Positions 1 to 8,928 of a stretch of DNA of 28,949 bases are shown piece by piece. Below the pieces are notes generated by a model, which did no database searches, had not been told where the DNA came from, and saw nothing but the letters and a program-made list of their open reading frames with translations. The translations under genes and the position numbers were made by a program. The stretch spans positions 160,782 through 189,730 of the forward strand of contig NW_003142804.1 of assembly GCF_000003605.2 (NCBI RefSeq), written 5' to 3'. This DNA comes from Saccoglossus kowalevskii (lineage: Eukaryota; Hemichordata; Enteropneusta; Harrimaniidae). Numbering within the stretch: the stretch's first letter is position 1; each line of letters starts with the position of its first letter.

Positions 1-295
1 GATGTCATTTGAAACGCTACAGTTGTCGCGCCACGTCCTGTTCGACGTGGGACTCATGGCAACGTATACAATGCGTGTAAAAATAAATTGTTTATTTGAA
101 ATGAAATTCGAAAACGCGCTGCATGACGACTGTAGCGTTTTTTTAATTGTGTGGTCGACTACCAGCGAGACTACAGTTATTGGGGTAGTTGGTTCTGGTA
201 TGTGAACCTTGTTCTTTGTTTCTTGACATCTTAATATAACCAGGAATATTTAATAGCTGCGTCATGCAAATACAAATATGATTATTTCATTTCAG
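1..295. other. Upstream intron sequence of CYP20 copy 1
   Basis: No coding exon is recognisable here. The next exon opens at 296 after a TTTCAG acceptor in the middle of the protein, so this stretch is most simply the end of the intron that follows the first coding exon. That first exon, expected to encode the N-terminal membrane anchor, is not in the window. A 67-codon open frame at 2-205 resembles nothing I know. Confidence 0.5.
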
Positions 296-465
296 AGATG
301 GTAACATGCCGGATATCACAGATGCTGGTAGTCTCCACGGGTTTCTGCTAAAACTCCATACCAAATATGGTCACGTAGCAACATTTTGGTATGGAAAAAC
401 GCATTTCGTTAGTCTGGCGTCCGCAAAGGCGTTTAAAGATACCAATAAATTGTCCGACAGGCCAG
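296..465 (+). CDS. CYP20A1: CYP20 copy 1, exon 2 (first in window)
   Basis: Opens after TTTCAG and encodes DGNMPDITDAGSLHGFL and onward to KLSDRP, which aligns with the region just after the N-terminal anchor of CYP20A1 (vertebrate DGNLPDI..GSLHEFL). The donor is GTAAAT at 466. The exon ends with one base of a split codon. Numbering assumes a single upstream coding exon. Confidence 0.88.
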
Positions 466-635
466 GTAAATATGTGTTAAGCAGTCAGTTATTGCACCAT
501 AGTCCTTGAGATACGTCGTGTTTGAAAAACGTCCATCTAAGTAACTGAGTAATTATTCAATGGAATATTTTAAACAATTCTGAGCGATTCACATCTTTGT
601 CATGCGCGAGTTTTGTTACCATGAATATATGCTTC
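466..635 (+). other. Start of intron 2, copy 1 (left of the LTR insertion)
   Basis: Intron sequence that aligns with 14879-15056 of copy 2. It ends at the 5-bp duplication flanking the LTR element. The intron resumes at 5386. Confidence 0.7.
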
Positions 636-640
636 GTGTG
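636..640. repeat. Target-site duplication GTGTG, left
   Basis: GTGTG lies immediately before the TGTCAG terminus of the LTR element and recurs at 5381-5385 directly after its TGTCA end. Copy 2 has the motif once at the equivalent place (15057-15061), as expected of an unoccupied site. Confidence 0.85.
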
Positions 641-692
641 TGTCAGCATCCATTATTCTATGTTTGTTATATATTACCCCAAACCCTGCAAA
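641..692 (+). repeat. Left LTR, 52-bp remnant
   Basis: Matches the first 52 bases of the right LTR (4588-4639) with three mismatches, then the similarity stops. About 740 bp of the left LTR, and probably the primer-binding site, have been lost. Confidence 0.85.
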
Positions 693-1380
693 TAGTTGGT
701 GAGGTGAGGTCGAGGCACAGTGTATGAGGACCCCAATGTATGTTCTTATTATTGGTAATATTAGTGGAGCTAGGGATCCCAAGGATTCTGATTCTGAAGT
801 AGGGCATGGTGAGGTTAGTTTGCCCCGGGTGGTGAACATAGTACTCATAGTATTGAACATAGTACTCCTTCGAGTGATGGGACCAGTATGCCCTCTGGTG
901 GTGAAGGTTGTTGTCCTTCGGGTTTTGAGACTAGTTTTCCCTTCAGGTAATGAAGGTATACATCTACTAGTAGTTCGGCTAGTGTGGATGAAGGTTGTTT
1001 TCCAGGTGTTGAGATAAGAGAGCCTTCAGTTAGAGGGAGTGGTTGTGAACCCACTATTGATTTCAGTCAGGATGATAGTGTTGATGTTGTACTGGTGGTA
1101 CAGACTAGGGCTCAGAAGTTAGCTGAGAGAAAGCCATTATGTAGGCTTATAGTTCCTGAGTTTAAGGAATTACATAATAAGGTTGATAATAATGGTGGTA
1201 AGAAACCTATTACTGTGGAGGCACAGCAGTCTGATTCCACATAAGAGCGTGCTAAGAAGTTTATGGCTACCATTGAGGAGTTGATCACATGTCGTGATAA
1301 TCGGGCAAGGTTTTTGATGAGCAAGGGGCGGATATATAGGGAGTGTCAGTCACCTTGTGTTGATAGAGGACGTGTGTGTT
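693..1380 (+). pseudogene. Gag/protease remnant of the LTR element, not clearly recognisable
   Basis: Short open frames in several phases, with GT-rich codon strings and no clear zinc knuckle or DTG/DSG protease motif. Near 1100 a TRAQKLAE stretch resembles the TRAQ-type linker often found ahead of gypsy integrases, and the frame runs on towards the integrase after a TAA at 1242-1244. I cannot place a capsid domain. The deletion that removed most of the left LTR probably removed part of gag as well. Confidence 0.4.
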
Positions 1381-2400
1381 CCCAATCAGTTGTAACATTG
1401 TGTTACCGTGATCAAGTACTAGCACTTGCTCATGTGTAAGTTATGACAGGTCATCTGGGTGCTAAGAAGACTACAGATAGAATAGCAACTCAGTTTTATT
1501 GGTCTGGGATGCAGGATGATGTTATCAGGTATTGCAGGTCAAGTGGTATGTGTCAGAAGACCACTCCTAAAGGTCGAGTTAGCAAGGTACTATTAGGCGA
1601 TATGCCCTTTATTTAAATTCCATTTCAAATGATAGCTATGGATCTGATTGGTCCAATCAGTCCAGCGACTGAGAGAGGTCAAGAGTACATTTTAAGTGTT
1701 GTAGACTATGCTTCACAATAGCCTGAAGCTGTAGCGTTAATGAAAATTACTTCTGAGGTGGTTGCTGATGCATTAGTCACTATATATAGTAGGGTTGGTT
1801 TTAACTGATTTAGGGACACAGTTTGTATCTGACATTATGAAGGAAGTGAGTAGAGTGTTGTGTATTAAAGATTTAGTAACTACTCCATATTACCTAGCAT
1901 GTAATGGTTTGGTTGAGCGGTGTAATGCTACTTTGAAAAGTATGTTGAAATGCATGTGGGATAGGTATCTTAACCCAGTACTGTTTTCCTATAGAGATGC
2001 TTCTTATGAGAGTTTAGGGTTTCACCCTTTGATATTATTTATGGTAGAATTGCGAGGGCCCAATGATGATTTTAAGAGAGTTGTGGATAAAGGAGGCCAC
2101 TACTCCAGAGATTTACTACATCCAAGTATGTCCCTGATTTGCGAAATCGCCTTGAAGAGACATGTAAATTGGCTCAAGCTGAGTTAGCTAAAAAAGTATT
2201 ATGATAAGAAGGCCAGTGATAGGACGTTCCAACCTGGTGACAAAGTGTTAGTGTTCCTTCTCACTGACCAGAACAAGTTGTTGGTGCAATGGTAAGGGGC
2301 ATATGTAATTAAGAAGAGAGTGGGTATGATGGATTACAGAATGGATGTGAAAGGCAAGGTGAAAATTTATCATGCTAACTATATTATGAAAGGAACAAAC
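1380..2400 (+). pseudogene. Integrase of the Gmr1-like gypsy element (degenerate)
   Basis: The N-terminal zinc-binding domain shows His at 1431 and 1452 (GHLGAKKT) and the FYW block. The first cysteine of the CxxC pair is changed: AGT Ser at 1542-1544, with Cys at 1551-1553. The catalytic core keeps the first Asp (MDLIGP, 1641-1643), then in a shifted frame the second Asp (LTDLGTQF, 1807-1809) and the Glu (NGLVERCN, 1915-1917). The last two are separated by 35 residues, the DD35E spacing. A C-terminal GPY/F-type module follows near 2220-2390 (FQPGDKVLV, then QW-stop-GAY, where GPY is usual). Stops at 1437, 1614, 1720, 2293 and elsewhere make it non-functional. In a normal gypsy element this domain would come after RNase H, not before RT. 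Confidence 0.85.
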
Positions 2401-2689
2401 TGAATGGCAAGAAAGTTGTTACAGGTGTAATGAACTGTGTGTGCACTACAGATGGTGAATACAATACTACTGACAGTGACACAATACAGTGTGATAGTGG
2501 TGAATTAGAGTCTGTGCCAATTCAATGTAAGGAAATAATTGTTGATTGTCATTTTGGCCATGAGTTGAGATTGATGGAGTTATGAGATAATTTTCTGATG
2601 CTCTCACTGATTGTATTGGAAAGTCTAAAATTGGCGAGCATGATATTAAATTGGTAACATCTGAACCAGTTAGGTCAAAACCATACACA

Positions 2690-3420
2690 GATGTAGTGTG
2701 GTAAGAGGTTAAGGGCATGTTAGAGATGGGTCTAATTGAACCACCAAATTCACTTTATGCCTCACCAATAGTTTTGGTAAATAGGAAAGGAGGGGGTGCA
2801 AGGTTTTGCATTGATTTTCGCAAACTCAATCGCATTACAGTGTTCGATGCAGAACCAATGCCGTCACCTGAAGATCTATATTCATGATTAAAAGAAGGTT
2901 GGTAATTCACCAAAATTGATCTAGCCCATGAGTTAGAGGGCTAAAGAAACGACAACCTTTCTCAGACCTGATGGTTCATTTCAGTTTCGACGTATGCCAT
3001 TCGGGCTTGTGAATGCACCAGCCTCTTTTTTCCCCTGTATGATGTGTATTTTGTTGGTAGGTCTTTAAGGTAAATCTAATTGATGACATTCTTATTTATT
3101 CAAAATTTTGGGAGGAGCATGTACAAATTGTACATGACGTTTTGGCCCGTTTAAGGCAGGCATGTTTAATCGCAAGACCTTCAAAGCGTTTCTTTGATTT
3201 TACTAATTTAGAGTTTATTGGTCACCAGGTAGGTGACGGCATTTTACAAGTATTACCAGATAAAATAGAAGCTATACTGCATGCAACCGAACCTGAAACA
3301 GTAAAGCATGTAAGGTCATTTTTATGCATGGCTTGATACTATCGAAAATTTGTGCCAAATTTGGCTACAATAGCAGCTCCTCTCTGTGATTTTACCAAGA
3401 GTTCAGCCAAGAAAAGTAGT
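2690..3420 (+). pseudogene. Reverse transcriptase of the Gmr1-like gypsy element (degenerate)
   Basis: Gypsy-type RT blocks appear in order across several frames: EMGLIEPPNSLYASPIVLV, ARFCIDFRKLN, KIDLAHE (first catalytic Asp at 2918-2920), FRRMPFGLVNAPASFF, and LIDDILIYSK (the second and third Asp at 3082-3087, with Leu-Ile in place of the usual Tyr/Phe-Val). Then come ARLRQACLIARPSK, a LEFIGHQVG thumb motif and YYRKFVPNLATIAAPL. Stops and frame changes are frequent. It lies downstream of the integrase within the same pair of LTRs. Confidence 0.85.
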
Positions 3421-3459
3421 CTGGGAAGATCCCCAGGAAGGTGCCTTTAATCACTTGAA

Positions 3460-3655
3460 AGTTTTATTAAGTAAGTAACCAATTTTATGGTTGCCTGATT
3501 TTACTAAGTGTTTTATCAGAAGTTGGGCTCAGTGCAGTTTTATTGCAACAAAATGAGGAAGGGAAATTTCCAATGGCACACGCCAGTTGTAAGTTGCCAG
3601 CCAGAGAGAAGTCTAATTCTGTATTTGAAATAGCTATGCATGGTCTCTGTTAGTT
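3460..3655 (+). pseudogene. RNase H of the gypsy element, 5' part
   Basis: The thumb/RNase H junction continues (LLSK, then PILWLPDFTKCF, then a KLPAREKSNSVFE-like stretch matching the RE-NYSxxExE region of gypsy RNase H). The reading is then interrupted by non-element sequence, and the rest of the domain resumes at 4252. Confidence 0.65.
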
Positions 3656-3755
3656 ATCGAATTTAAGATATATAGTTTTGTTTATAGTAATATAGCTGGA
3701 ATATAACCATGTCAGGATTATGATTATGATGATTGTATAACATTAAAATGATTGA

Positions 3756-4251
3756 CATTTGTATCTGATCGCCAACGAGTACTTGTCCATATTGAGAGAT
3801 ATTACTCTGGAACAGCATTAATTAAACAACATCATCCATTTTGAATACATGTATACATCTATAACATGATGTATAATGAATATATACAATTTGAACATAA
3901 TCAGTCAAAGCATGTCAGAGATATTGCTCTAGAAGCCCATTCATTAAAACAAAATGGCCGCCAGTCAGCCATTTTGAATTCTATCTAAAACAAACAAAAT
4001 AATTTGCATCAAGGTCCCATAATGTCTAATGTATATACCAAGTTTGAACAAAATGCATTTGTAAACAGCCGAGAAATGCTTGTTTTAATGGTTTTTCAGT
4101 ACAAATATGGCTGCCATTCGGCCATCTTGAATCAGATCGTGAAACAAATCAATGTGCATATGTATAATATTATGTATGATGTATGTGTGAAGTTTGAATG
4201 TAATTGGTATGTCTAAGATACAGGTCTGGACGCACGCTAGAACGCACAGAC
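3756..4251. repeat. Dispersed repeat nested in the LTR element (copy a)
   Basis: Similar to 13963-14340. Shared landmarks are GTACTTGTCCATATTGA, GATATTRCTCT, CCATAATGTC...GTATATACCAA, GTAAACAGCCGA, CATCTTGAATCAGATCGTG and a terminal GACGCACG..CGCACAGAC run. An extra 5' portion of about 140 bp looks like an internal partial duplication. It has no coding capacity and interrupts the RNase H of the gypsy element, so it is younger than that element. It is probably a short non-autonomous element; the class is unknown. The 3660-3755 stretch before it is also non-element sequence of unknown origin. Confidence 0.65.
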
Positions 4252-4480
4252 TAAAAAGAGTGTTTTGGCAGTGAGTTGGGCCTTGCATAAATTTCACCAA
4301 TATTTATATGGTAAAGAATTTATATTGGAGACTAGAGCCTTTAATTTATTTAAAAAAAGCACAAGAAGTAAACAGTAGGTTAATGCGGTGGGCCCTATAT
4401 TTGCAATCATTTAGCTACCGCATTATAGCATAAATAAATATAGGTGCGAAATATTTAGGTAAGATTAAGAATGTTTAAAA
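4252..4480 (+). pseudogene. RNase H of the gypsy element, 3' part
   Basis: Resumes the gypsy RNase H: a WALHKFHQYLYGKEFILET-like block in broken frames, then NSRLMRWALYLQSFSYRI. The Asp usually found in the ETDH motif is replaced (ETRA), which would remove activity even without the stops. Directly upstream is the nested repeat. Confidence 0.75.
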
Positions 4481-4574
4481 TTGCAGTTATAATATATTTT
4501 CCAATTTTGGGAAATTGTAAATTTATTGGCTGTTGATGCTGATTAATGGGCTGAAAATGTGCCATATTCAGTCT

Positions 4575-4587
4575 GATGAGGGGGCAA
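4575..4587 (+). other. Polypurine tract of the LTR element
   Basis: GATGAGGGGGCAA lies immediately before the right LTR TGTCAG start, the usual place of the plus-strand primer. Confidence 0.6.
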
Positions 4588-5380
4588 TGTCAGCATCCTT
4601 TATTCTATGTTTGTTATATATTACCTCAAACCATGCAAACAGAAGTGTGCATGGAATCATGGGAAGAAACGGTGTGCATTGCCGTGTGATAACTGTCATA
4701 AAGGTGATTATTGTCATACTTGTTTACAACTCTGGAAGGACAATTGGAATCTACTAGGTGTGCTTGTGATTTACATAACAAAGAATGTTTACGATCTACT
4801 GACTTGCCTACGTGGGACAGCTGCTAGCATGACCACATTCTGATTGGCTCATGCGGAGACCCAAGTGGTGTGCCTGAATCTGGCTAGACTGAAGACAGTT
4901 GTGGTCCACCATTTCAGCTGAGTACTATGTGTTGCTGCTGCGATATTTTGAGACAAGTGATACAGGCTTCAACCATCATTCTGCTCTGCGATCTCCTGCT
5001 ATCAGCGATGCTCTCCAGAATAACAGCGTTCCTCAAGCAGGACTCCTGTATTTCTCAACCGTTGTGTTGCAGAAAACATTGACTGTCATCAATTTCAACA
5101 TCCTAGTACTGTGAGTTATCACCAATGCACACTTCCCTAGGCAATCCCCTATTTTAATGAATTTATTTATAGTATTATTCCGTACTTTGTATCTTGTAAT
5201 TATTTTGAGAGGTATTAAAGCCGAGACCTTTAACTTGATATTTTGGTGTATGTGTATTTCATTTCCAGTAATATTGTCTTGTCTACCTTATTCTAGCAGT
5301 GAAAGACCCCCCCCCCCTGTTCAGTGCGAGTTCTGTGGGTGCCCCTCTCAATAGCAATAAGCAGGCCTTACACTGTGTCA
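4588..5380 (+). repeat. Right LTR, 793 bp
   Basis: Starts TGTCAGCATC (same start as 641), ends CACTGTGTCA, and is followed by the GTGTG duplication. It contains a run of C at about 5308-5319. An open frame (4607-4843) encodes a Cys-rich stretch near the 5' end. The start is fixed by the match to 641-692 and by the polypurine tract; the end is fixed by the target duplication. Confidence 0.85.
4607..4843 (+). other. Cys-rich open frame inside the right LTR
   Basis: About 78 codons with a compact metal-binding look: PCKQKCAWNHGKKRC, then PCDNCHKGDYCHTC. This gives seven cysteines and two or three histidines in about 35 residues. I do not recognise the family. It may be chance in an LTR, a captured host fragment, or a small accessory ORF of this element group. 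There is no sign of a promoter or splice site that would settle it. Confidence 0.3.
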
Positions 5381-5385
5381 GTGTG
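5381..5385. repeat. Target-site duplication GTGTG, right
   Basis: Pairs with 636-640. The intron of CYP20 copy 1 continues straight after it and aligns with copy 2 from 15062. Confidence 0.85.
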
Positions 5386-5483
5386 TTTGTAAATAAGAAT
5401 AGCGCATTTCAATCTTTGACTCATGCTTAATAAAGATAATGTAATTTTGTTATGTTATTCATATAAGTAATGCTCTTTTACAG

Positions 5484-5629
5484 TTGAACTGTTTGAATTT
5501 ATGAAACCCCTTTTTGGACTACGCAGTATAACGTATGCAAATGGGGAAAATTGGAAACGCCGTCGCCATGACTACGACCAATTATTCAGTTATGATGCAA
5601 TTAAAAACTACTACACCAGGTTTTATGAG
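5484..5629 (+). CDS. CYP20A1: CYP20 copy 1, exon 3
   Basis: Opens after TTTACAG, ends at TATGAG before GTAAAA. Encodes ELFEFMKPLFGL through NWKRRRHDYDQLF to YTRFYE. The Trp (TGG 5552-5554) and Arg form the helix C WxxxR motif that contacts a haem propionate in most P450s. Same length (146 nt) as the copy 2 exon. Confidence 0.85.
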
Positions 5630-5963
5630 GTAAAAAATATGTTGTGTTATTACAGTGGTCGCCGAAATAGTTAATTTCTTTGCAACAGTGTACTGTACTA
5701 TGGAACATTGTTAGGAGTATTTGTCGTGACTTTGCCTTTGATGTTGGAAAGTAAAGCACCATTTGCAAATCGAAAAGCCCACTGTATTTGACGGGGATGT
5801 TTGAATTTGAAATTAAAATATATGCTTGTAATCAAATAATAATTCAAGTGTAGAATACTTGTATGATCAACAAAATACAAGCATTTATGAGCAATGAAAA
5901 TGAATCTTATTGGGCTTATCTTTCCTTTTATTATTTTTAATTAATTATTTTATTTTTATTTTT

Positions 5964-5994
5964 AGCTCCGCTGTCGAATTTGTCGAGCGGAGCT
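5964..5994. repeat. Hairpin with 9-bp perfect arms
   Basis: AGCTCCGCT (5964-5972) and its exact complement AGCGGAGCT (5986-5994) enclose a 13-base loop. It stands at the left edge of the tandem repeat in the intron, so it may be the end of that repeat unit or element. Confidence 0.6.
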
Positions 5995-6039
5995 TATCAT
6001 ATCAGTTGTTGTTCATCGTCTGTCGTAAACTTTTTACAT

Positions 6040-6470
6040 ATTCGTCGTCTTCTTGAAAACTACAAACCTTATTGCTTTGATACTTGGTGTATATGTGCAT
6101 TGGGCTGACCTCCCTTTGATTCGTTCATTTTGTGATGATATCTTTAATTCTAATTTCGATGAATATGTTTGCCATTTTTGGTAAAAAGTGATATTTTCAA
6201 CTTCTTGTTAAAAATTACAAATCTGATTGCTTTGATTGTTATACATGTAGCCACCTCAGGTAGAATGCACTCAGATTCGATCATTTTATGGTGATATCTT
6301 CAATTTTCTAATTTTGATGAATATTTTATTTTCGATAGAAAGGGATATTTTCGACTTCTTATTGAAAACAGCGATTGCTTTAATACTATACATATAGGTA
6401 CCTTAGGTACCCCTCCCCCAGATTTGTTCATTTGCTATAGTTTTTTATTGGGTTTAGTAGTATGACAGGG
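6040..6470. repeat. Three diverged tandem units of about 150 bp
   Basis: Three successive units share CTTCTTGWWAAA..ACAAA, GATTGCTTTGAT, ACCTC..AGATTCGWTCATTT, GTGATATCTTCAATT and GATGAATAT..GATATTTTC. They begin near 6047, 6198 and 6352; the third is shorter. The units differ by many substitutions. It resembles a minisatellite-like internal array of a dispersed element. No coding sequence. Confidence 0.6.
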
Positions 6471-6585
6471 CAATGGAATAGACAAAATAAATATATTCCG
6501 TGTTACTCGCCCTATCATGATAAATGTTACATTCTAATATACTAATATGGTGGTGACTTTAATGCATATTATATTCTATTGACAG

Positions 6586-6753
6586 GCTACTGATGCGGTT
6601 GTTGCGACGATTGAGTCTATGTCGTCGGATGAACACATTAATATAACTGAACACATGTCTCTGTTGGTGTTGAAGTCTCTAAGTCATGCTACGTATGGAG
6701 ATTTCTTCAAGGATGACGAAAAAGCTATCACCATGTTACGTCACTATGAAACC
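6586..6753 (+). CDS. CYP20A1: CYP20 copy 1, exon 4
   Basis: Opens after GACAG, ends before GTAAGT. 168 nt, 56 whole codons (ATDAVVATIES to LRHYET). Aligns with the CYP20A1 segment that in vertebrates reads LSQHM..; here it reads ITEHMSLLVLKSLS. Confidence 0.85.
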
Positions 6754-6903
6754 GTAAGTACACCAGTGAAGTATGAGGTAACGTTTTTGCTATAAGGTAT
6801 ATGTATATACTAGAATTCATATCATCAGTACATTTTCTTAGTACAAATTTATTGAGTTGCTATTTGGTGATTGTATAAATAGTTAAAGATTGGTTTATTT
6901 CAG

Positions 6904-6967
6904 ACAATGGCCATTCTGAATCAGGACATATCTAAAAACACTGAAGCTGGACAGAGATTCGCTCAAG
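6904..6967 (+). CDS. CYP20A1: CYP20 copy 1, exon 5
   Basis: Opens after TTTCAG and encodes TMAILNQDISKNTEAGQRFAQ. Donor GTATTA. The 64-nt size and phase are kept in copy 2. Confidence 0.8.
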
Positions 6968-7454
6968 GTATTACTTAATGTCAGGAATTTATGTGATAAC
7001 AATTCACAGCATTTTGTCGTAGATTGAATGAACAATAACTGGGTGAACATATATCGTTTATATCGTTAGTCATGCTGATGTTTTTTTGTAAAAGTATGAT
7101 ACTTTGTATGTATTTGTTAGCACATCAGCTTATGTAATTAGCAGTACAGTTAGACAAATGTATTTATTAAGATTATTATGCATGCCTCTTCTTCAAATCC
7201 CTTTTTGTTTCTGTTTCTGATGTGATCGGTGTCCGGCCTATGCATAAATATTTCCAGAGTGGTTATTGCCGACATTTTCAAGAGTCGAGTGGTACTAGTG
7301 ATAGCTTTGTTTGTAGTCTAGTCAACCGCGGAAGACCATTTAGCATCAGTCATCAACATCTTTGTTAGATTTACCTGGTCTTCTTGAAAATAGGTTACTT
7401 GGTCCTCTGACAAACAAAAGTTATATTCATGCTGATACTTGTCATATTTTACAG
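6968..7454 (+). other. Intron 5 of CYP20 copy 1
   Basis: Aligns over its length with 20507-21050 of copy 2. Nothing else is recognisable in it. Confidence 0.65.
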
Positions 7455-7631
7455 CTTTGGATGCATGGCATGATTTTATGCGAGCCATGATTCAACATCG
7501 ACGAGATAACCCACCAAGTGATGACGATTGGACTTTTATTGATGTTTTGGTGGCAAAATCATCGTCCGAAGAAGAGCTTCTATCAGATGCTTAAACGTAC
7601 TTCATTGCAGGCTATCATACTACAGTTTTTA
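7455..7631 (+). CDS. CYP20A1: CYP20 copy 1, exon 6, with in-frame TAA
   Basis: Opens after TTTACAG and encodes ALDAWHDFMRAMIQHRRD to LLSDA, then TAA (7592-7594), then TYFIAGYHTTVF. The donor chosen is A|GTAATT at 7632, because it restores the frame into the next exon; copy 2 keeps the same donor. AGYHTT is the I-helix oxygen-activation motif. The stop is a single C-to-A difference from copy 2 (TCA). Confidence 0.85.
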
Positions 7632-7778
7632 GTAATTCACATTACATATTATCGTATTAAGGCATAACTGACATAATTCGCAGAATGACCAAGACACATT
7701 GTCATACTACATCGATGTTTGATCGTGCATTTGCTTAATTGTGTTACTAAAATAAGTTATGTTAACATCCCTCGACAG

Positions 7779-7902
7779 TGATGGTGTGGACATTCTACTA
7801 CATGTGTGAAAATCAAGAAGTGCAGGAAAAAGTATACCAGGAAATAATCGAAGTCATTGGCAAAGATGAAAAAGTAAACCATGTGAACCTGGAATCACTG
7901 AA
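7779..7902 (+). CDS. CYP20A1: CYP20 copy 1, exon 7 (missing from copy 2)
   Basis: Opens after CGACAG, donor GTGAGT. Encodes MVWTFYYMCENQEVQEKVY.. to NHVNLESLK, matching the J-helix segment of CYP20A1 (EEVQKKLYEEI in the vertebrate). Deleted from copy 2. Confidence 0.85.
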
Positions 7903-8460
7903 GTGAGTTATAAACTGTCAGAAACAGTGTTCGATGCGTACAACAACATGGGTTGTGTTCTAAATTCGTGATTTTATTCACTGAAACGGTGCGCATTGTT
8001 TTGTGCCTGTAATCGATATTATGCGCACATATGAAAACAAAAAAAGACAGCTGTTTAGTATATATTTAATGCAGACTGACCATGCGCAAGTCTGGTGTCA
8101 CACAGAACGTACATGCAATTACATTAAAGTGTAATCATGGTTAGAACGACATACCTAGTTATGAATCATGATATGATATGATTCAATTTGAATGATGGGT
8201 AACAATTTTGTCTTTCTTTTATTCACATAGTTCTTCCTGGGATGCCATTACCGATTCCCTACACACATTATTAGTTTGCCATGCAATAGATCAGCTATCA
8301 CCTAATTTAAATTATGATATAGACAATAATTTTAATACTCGAAATCATCCCACGCGCAAATATTCAAATGGAGATGATGACACGATTCCATGGTCATGTT
8401 CTGTCAAATGTATAGATCGCTGAATAACGACCTGTATCACATTGTCATTGTATTGTATAG
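7903..8460 (+). other. Intron 7 of CYP20 copy 1
   Basis: No second gene or element is recognised. The region has no counterpart in copy 2 because of the deletion there. It includes short, unremarkable open frames. Confidence 0.55.
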
Positions 8461-8575
8461 GTACATGAGATGTGTGTTTGACGAGTCTATCAGGTGCTCT
8501 GTGTTGGCACCATTTGCAGCCAGGATCAATATGAATGCAGACATGGTGGTACAGGGCTATACCATTCCAAAAGAG
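8461..8575 (+). CDS. CYP20A1: CYP20 copy 1, exon 8 with ExxR (missing from copy 2)
   Basis: Opens after GTATAG, donor GTACGT. Encodes YMRCVFDESIRCSVLAPFAA to GYTIPKE. ESIR is the K-helix ExxR motif, needed for the haem core fold of nearly all P450s. Vertebrate CYP20A1 has ETVR at the same place. Deleted from copy 2. Confidence 0.87.
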
Positions 8576-8863
8576 GTACGTATTTCAATAACGTCATTGG
8601 CATTATACTCACGATTACGAAGTGTGTTACACTTTATAATAAAACCATCTTCCATATTATATCATTATAATTTTTAGTTTCGTCGACAGTGTTGTTTTAT
8701 TTTTTTATTTCATTTGCTGTCAACCATCTATTTTCCACCATTCGTTTTCTTAATCTTGTGAATCCCTTCAAGAATTGTGAATTTTATACAACAGTACTCA
8801 TTTCAAAAGTTGATTAGATAGACATATGTTTTATTTCTCATTACATTCTTATTATATTTGCAG

Positions 8864-8928
8864 ACACCTATGGTGCTTGCATTGGGTGTTGTACAAATGG
8901 ACGACGAAATATGGCCTCAGCCTGAAAG
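8864..8928 (+). CDS. CYP20A1: CYP20 copy 1, exon 9
   Basis: Opens after TTGCAG, donor GTATAT. Encodes TPMVLALGVVQMDDEIWPQPE, matching LVLYALGVVLQDPNTWPSP of the vertebrate protein. The copy 2 exon is the same length (65 nt). Confidence 0.87.

Larger units (their letters stand above)
641..5380 (+). mobile_element. Ty3/gypsy-class LTR retrotransposon, Gmr1-like domain order, degenerate
   Basis: The element starts TGTCAGCATC, ends CACTGTGTCA, and is flanked by the GTGTG duplication. Reading rightwards: a short remnant of the left LTR (641-692), poorly recognisable gag/protease sequence, integrase (about 1380-2400), reverse transcriptase (about 2690-3420), RNase H split by a nested repeat (about 3460-3655 and 4252-4480), a polypurine tract, and a full 793-bp right LTR. 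Integrase before RT is the order of the Gmr1 group of gypsy elements, not the usual gypsy order. Stops and frameshifts occur throughout, so no polyprotein can be made. It is same-strand in the intron of a P450 gene and absent from copy 2, so it arrived after the gene duplication or was lost from copy 2. Confidence 0.88.
5630..6585 (+). other. Intron 3 of CYP20 copy 1
   Basis: Aligns at both ends with the copy 2 intron (15451-16806). Its middle (about 5960-6475) is an insertion absent from copy 2: a hairpin followed by a diverged tandem repeat, described separately. Confidence 0.7.

Noticed and set aside
600-860. Minus-strand open frame of 86 codons near the left LTR remnant
   Set aside because: It overlaps the LTR terminus and internal sequence of the gypsy element on the opposite strand and has no recognisable motif; it is a chance frame.
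3980-4250. Open frames 4004-4216 (+) and 4085-4300 (-) as small genes
   Set aside because: They lie in the dispersed repeat, and the other copy of that repeat does not keep the frame.
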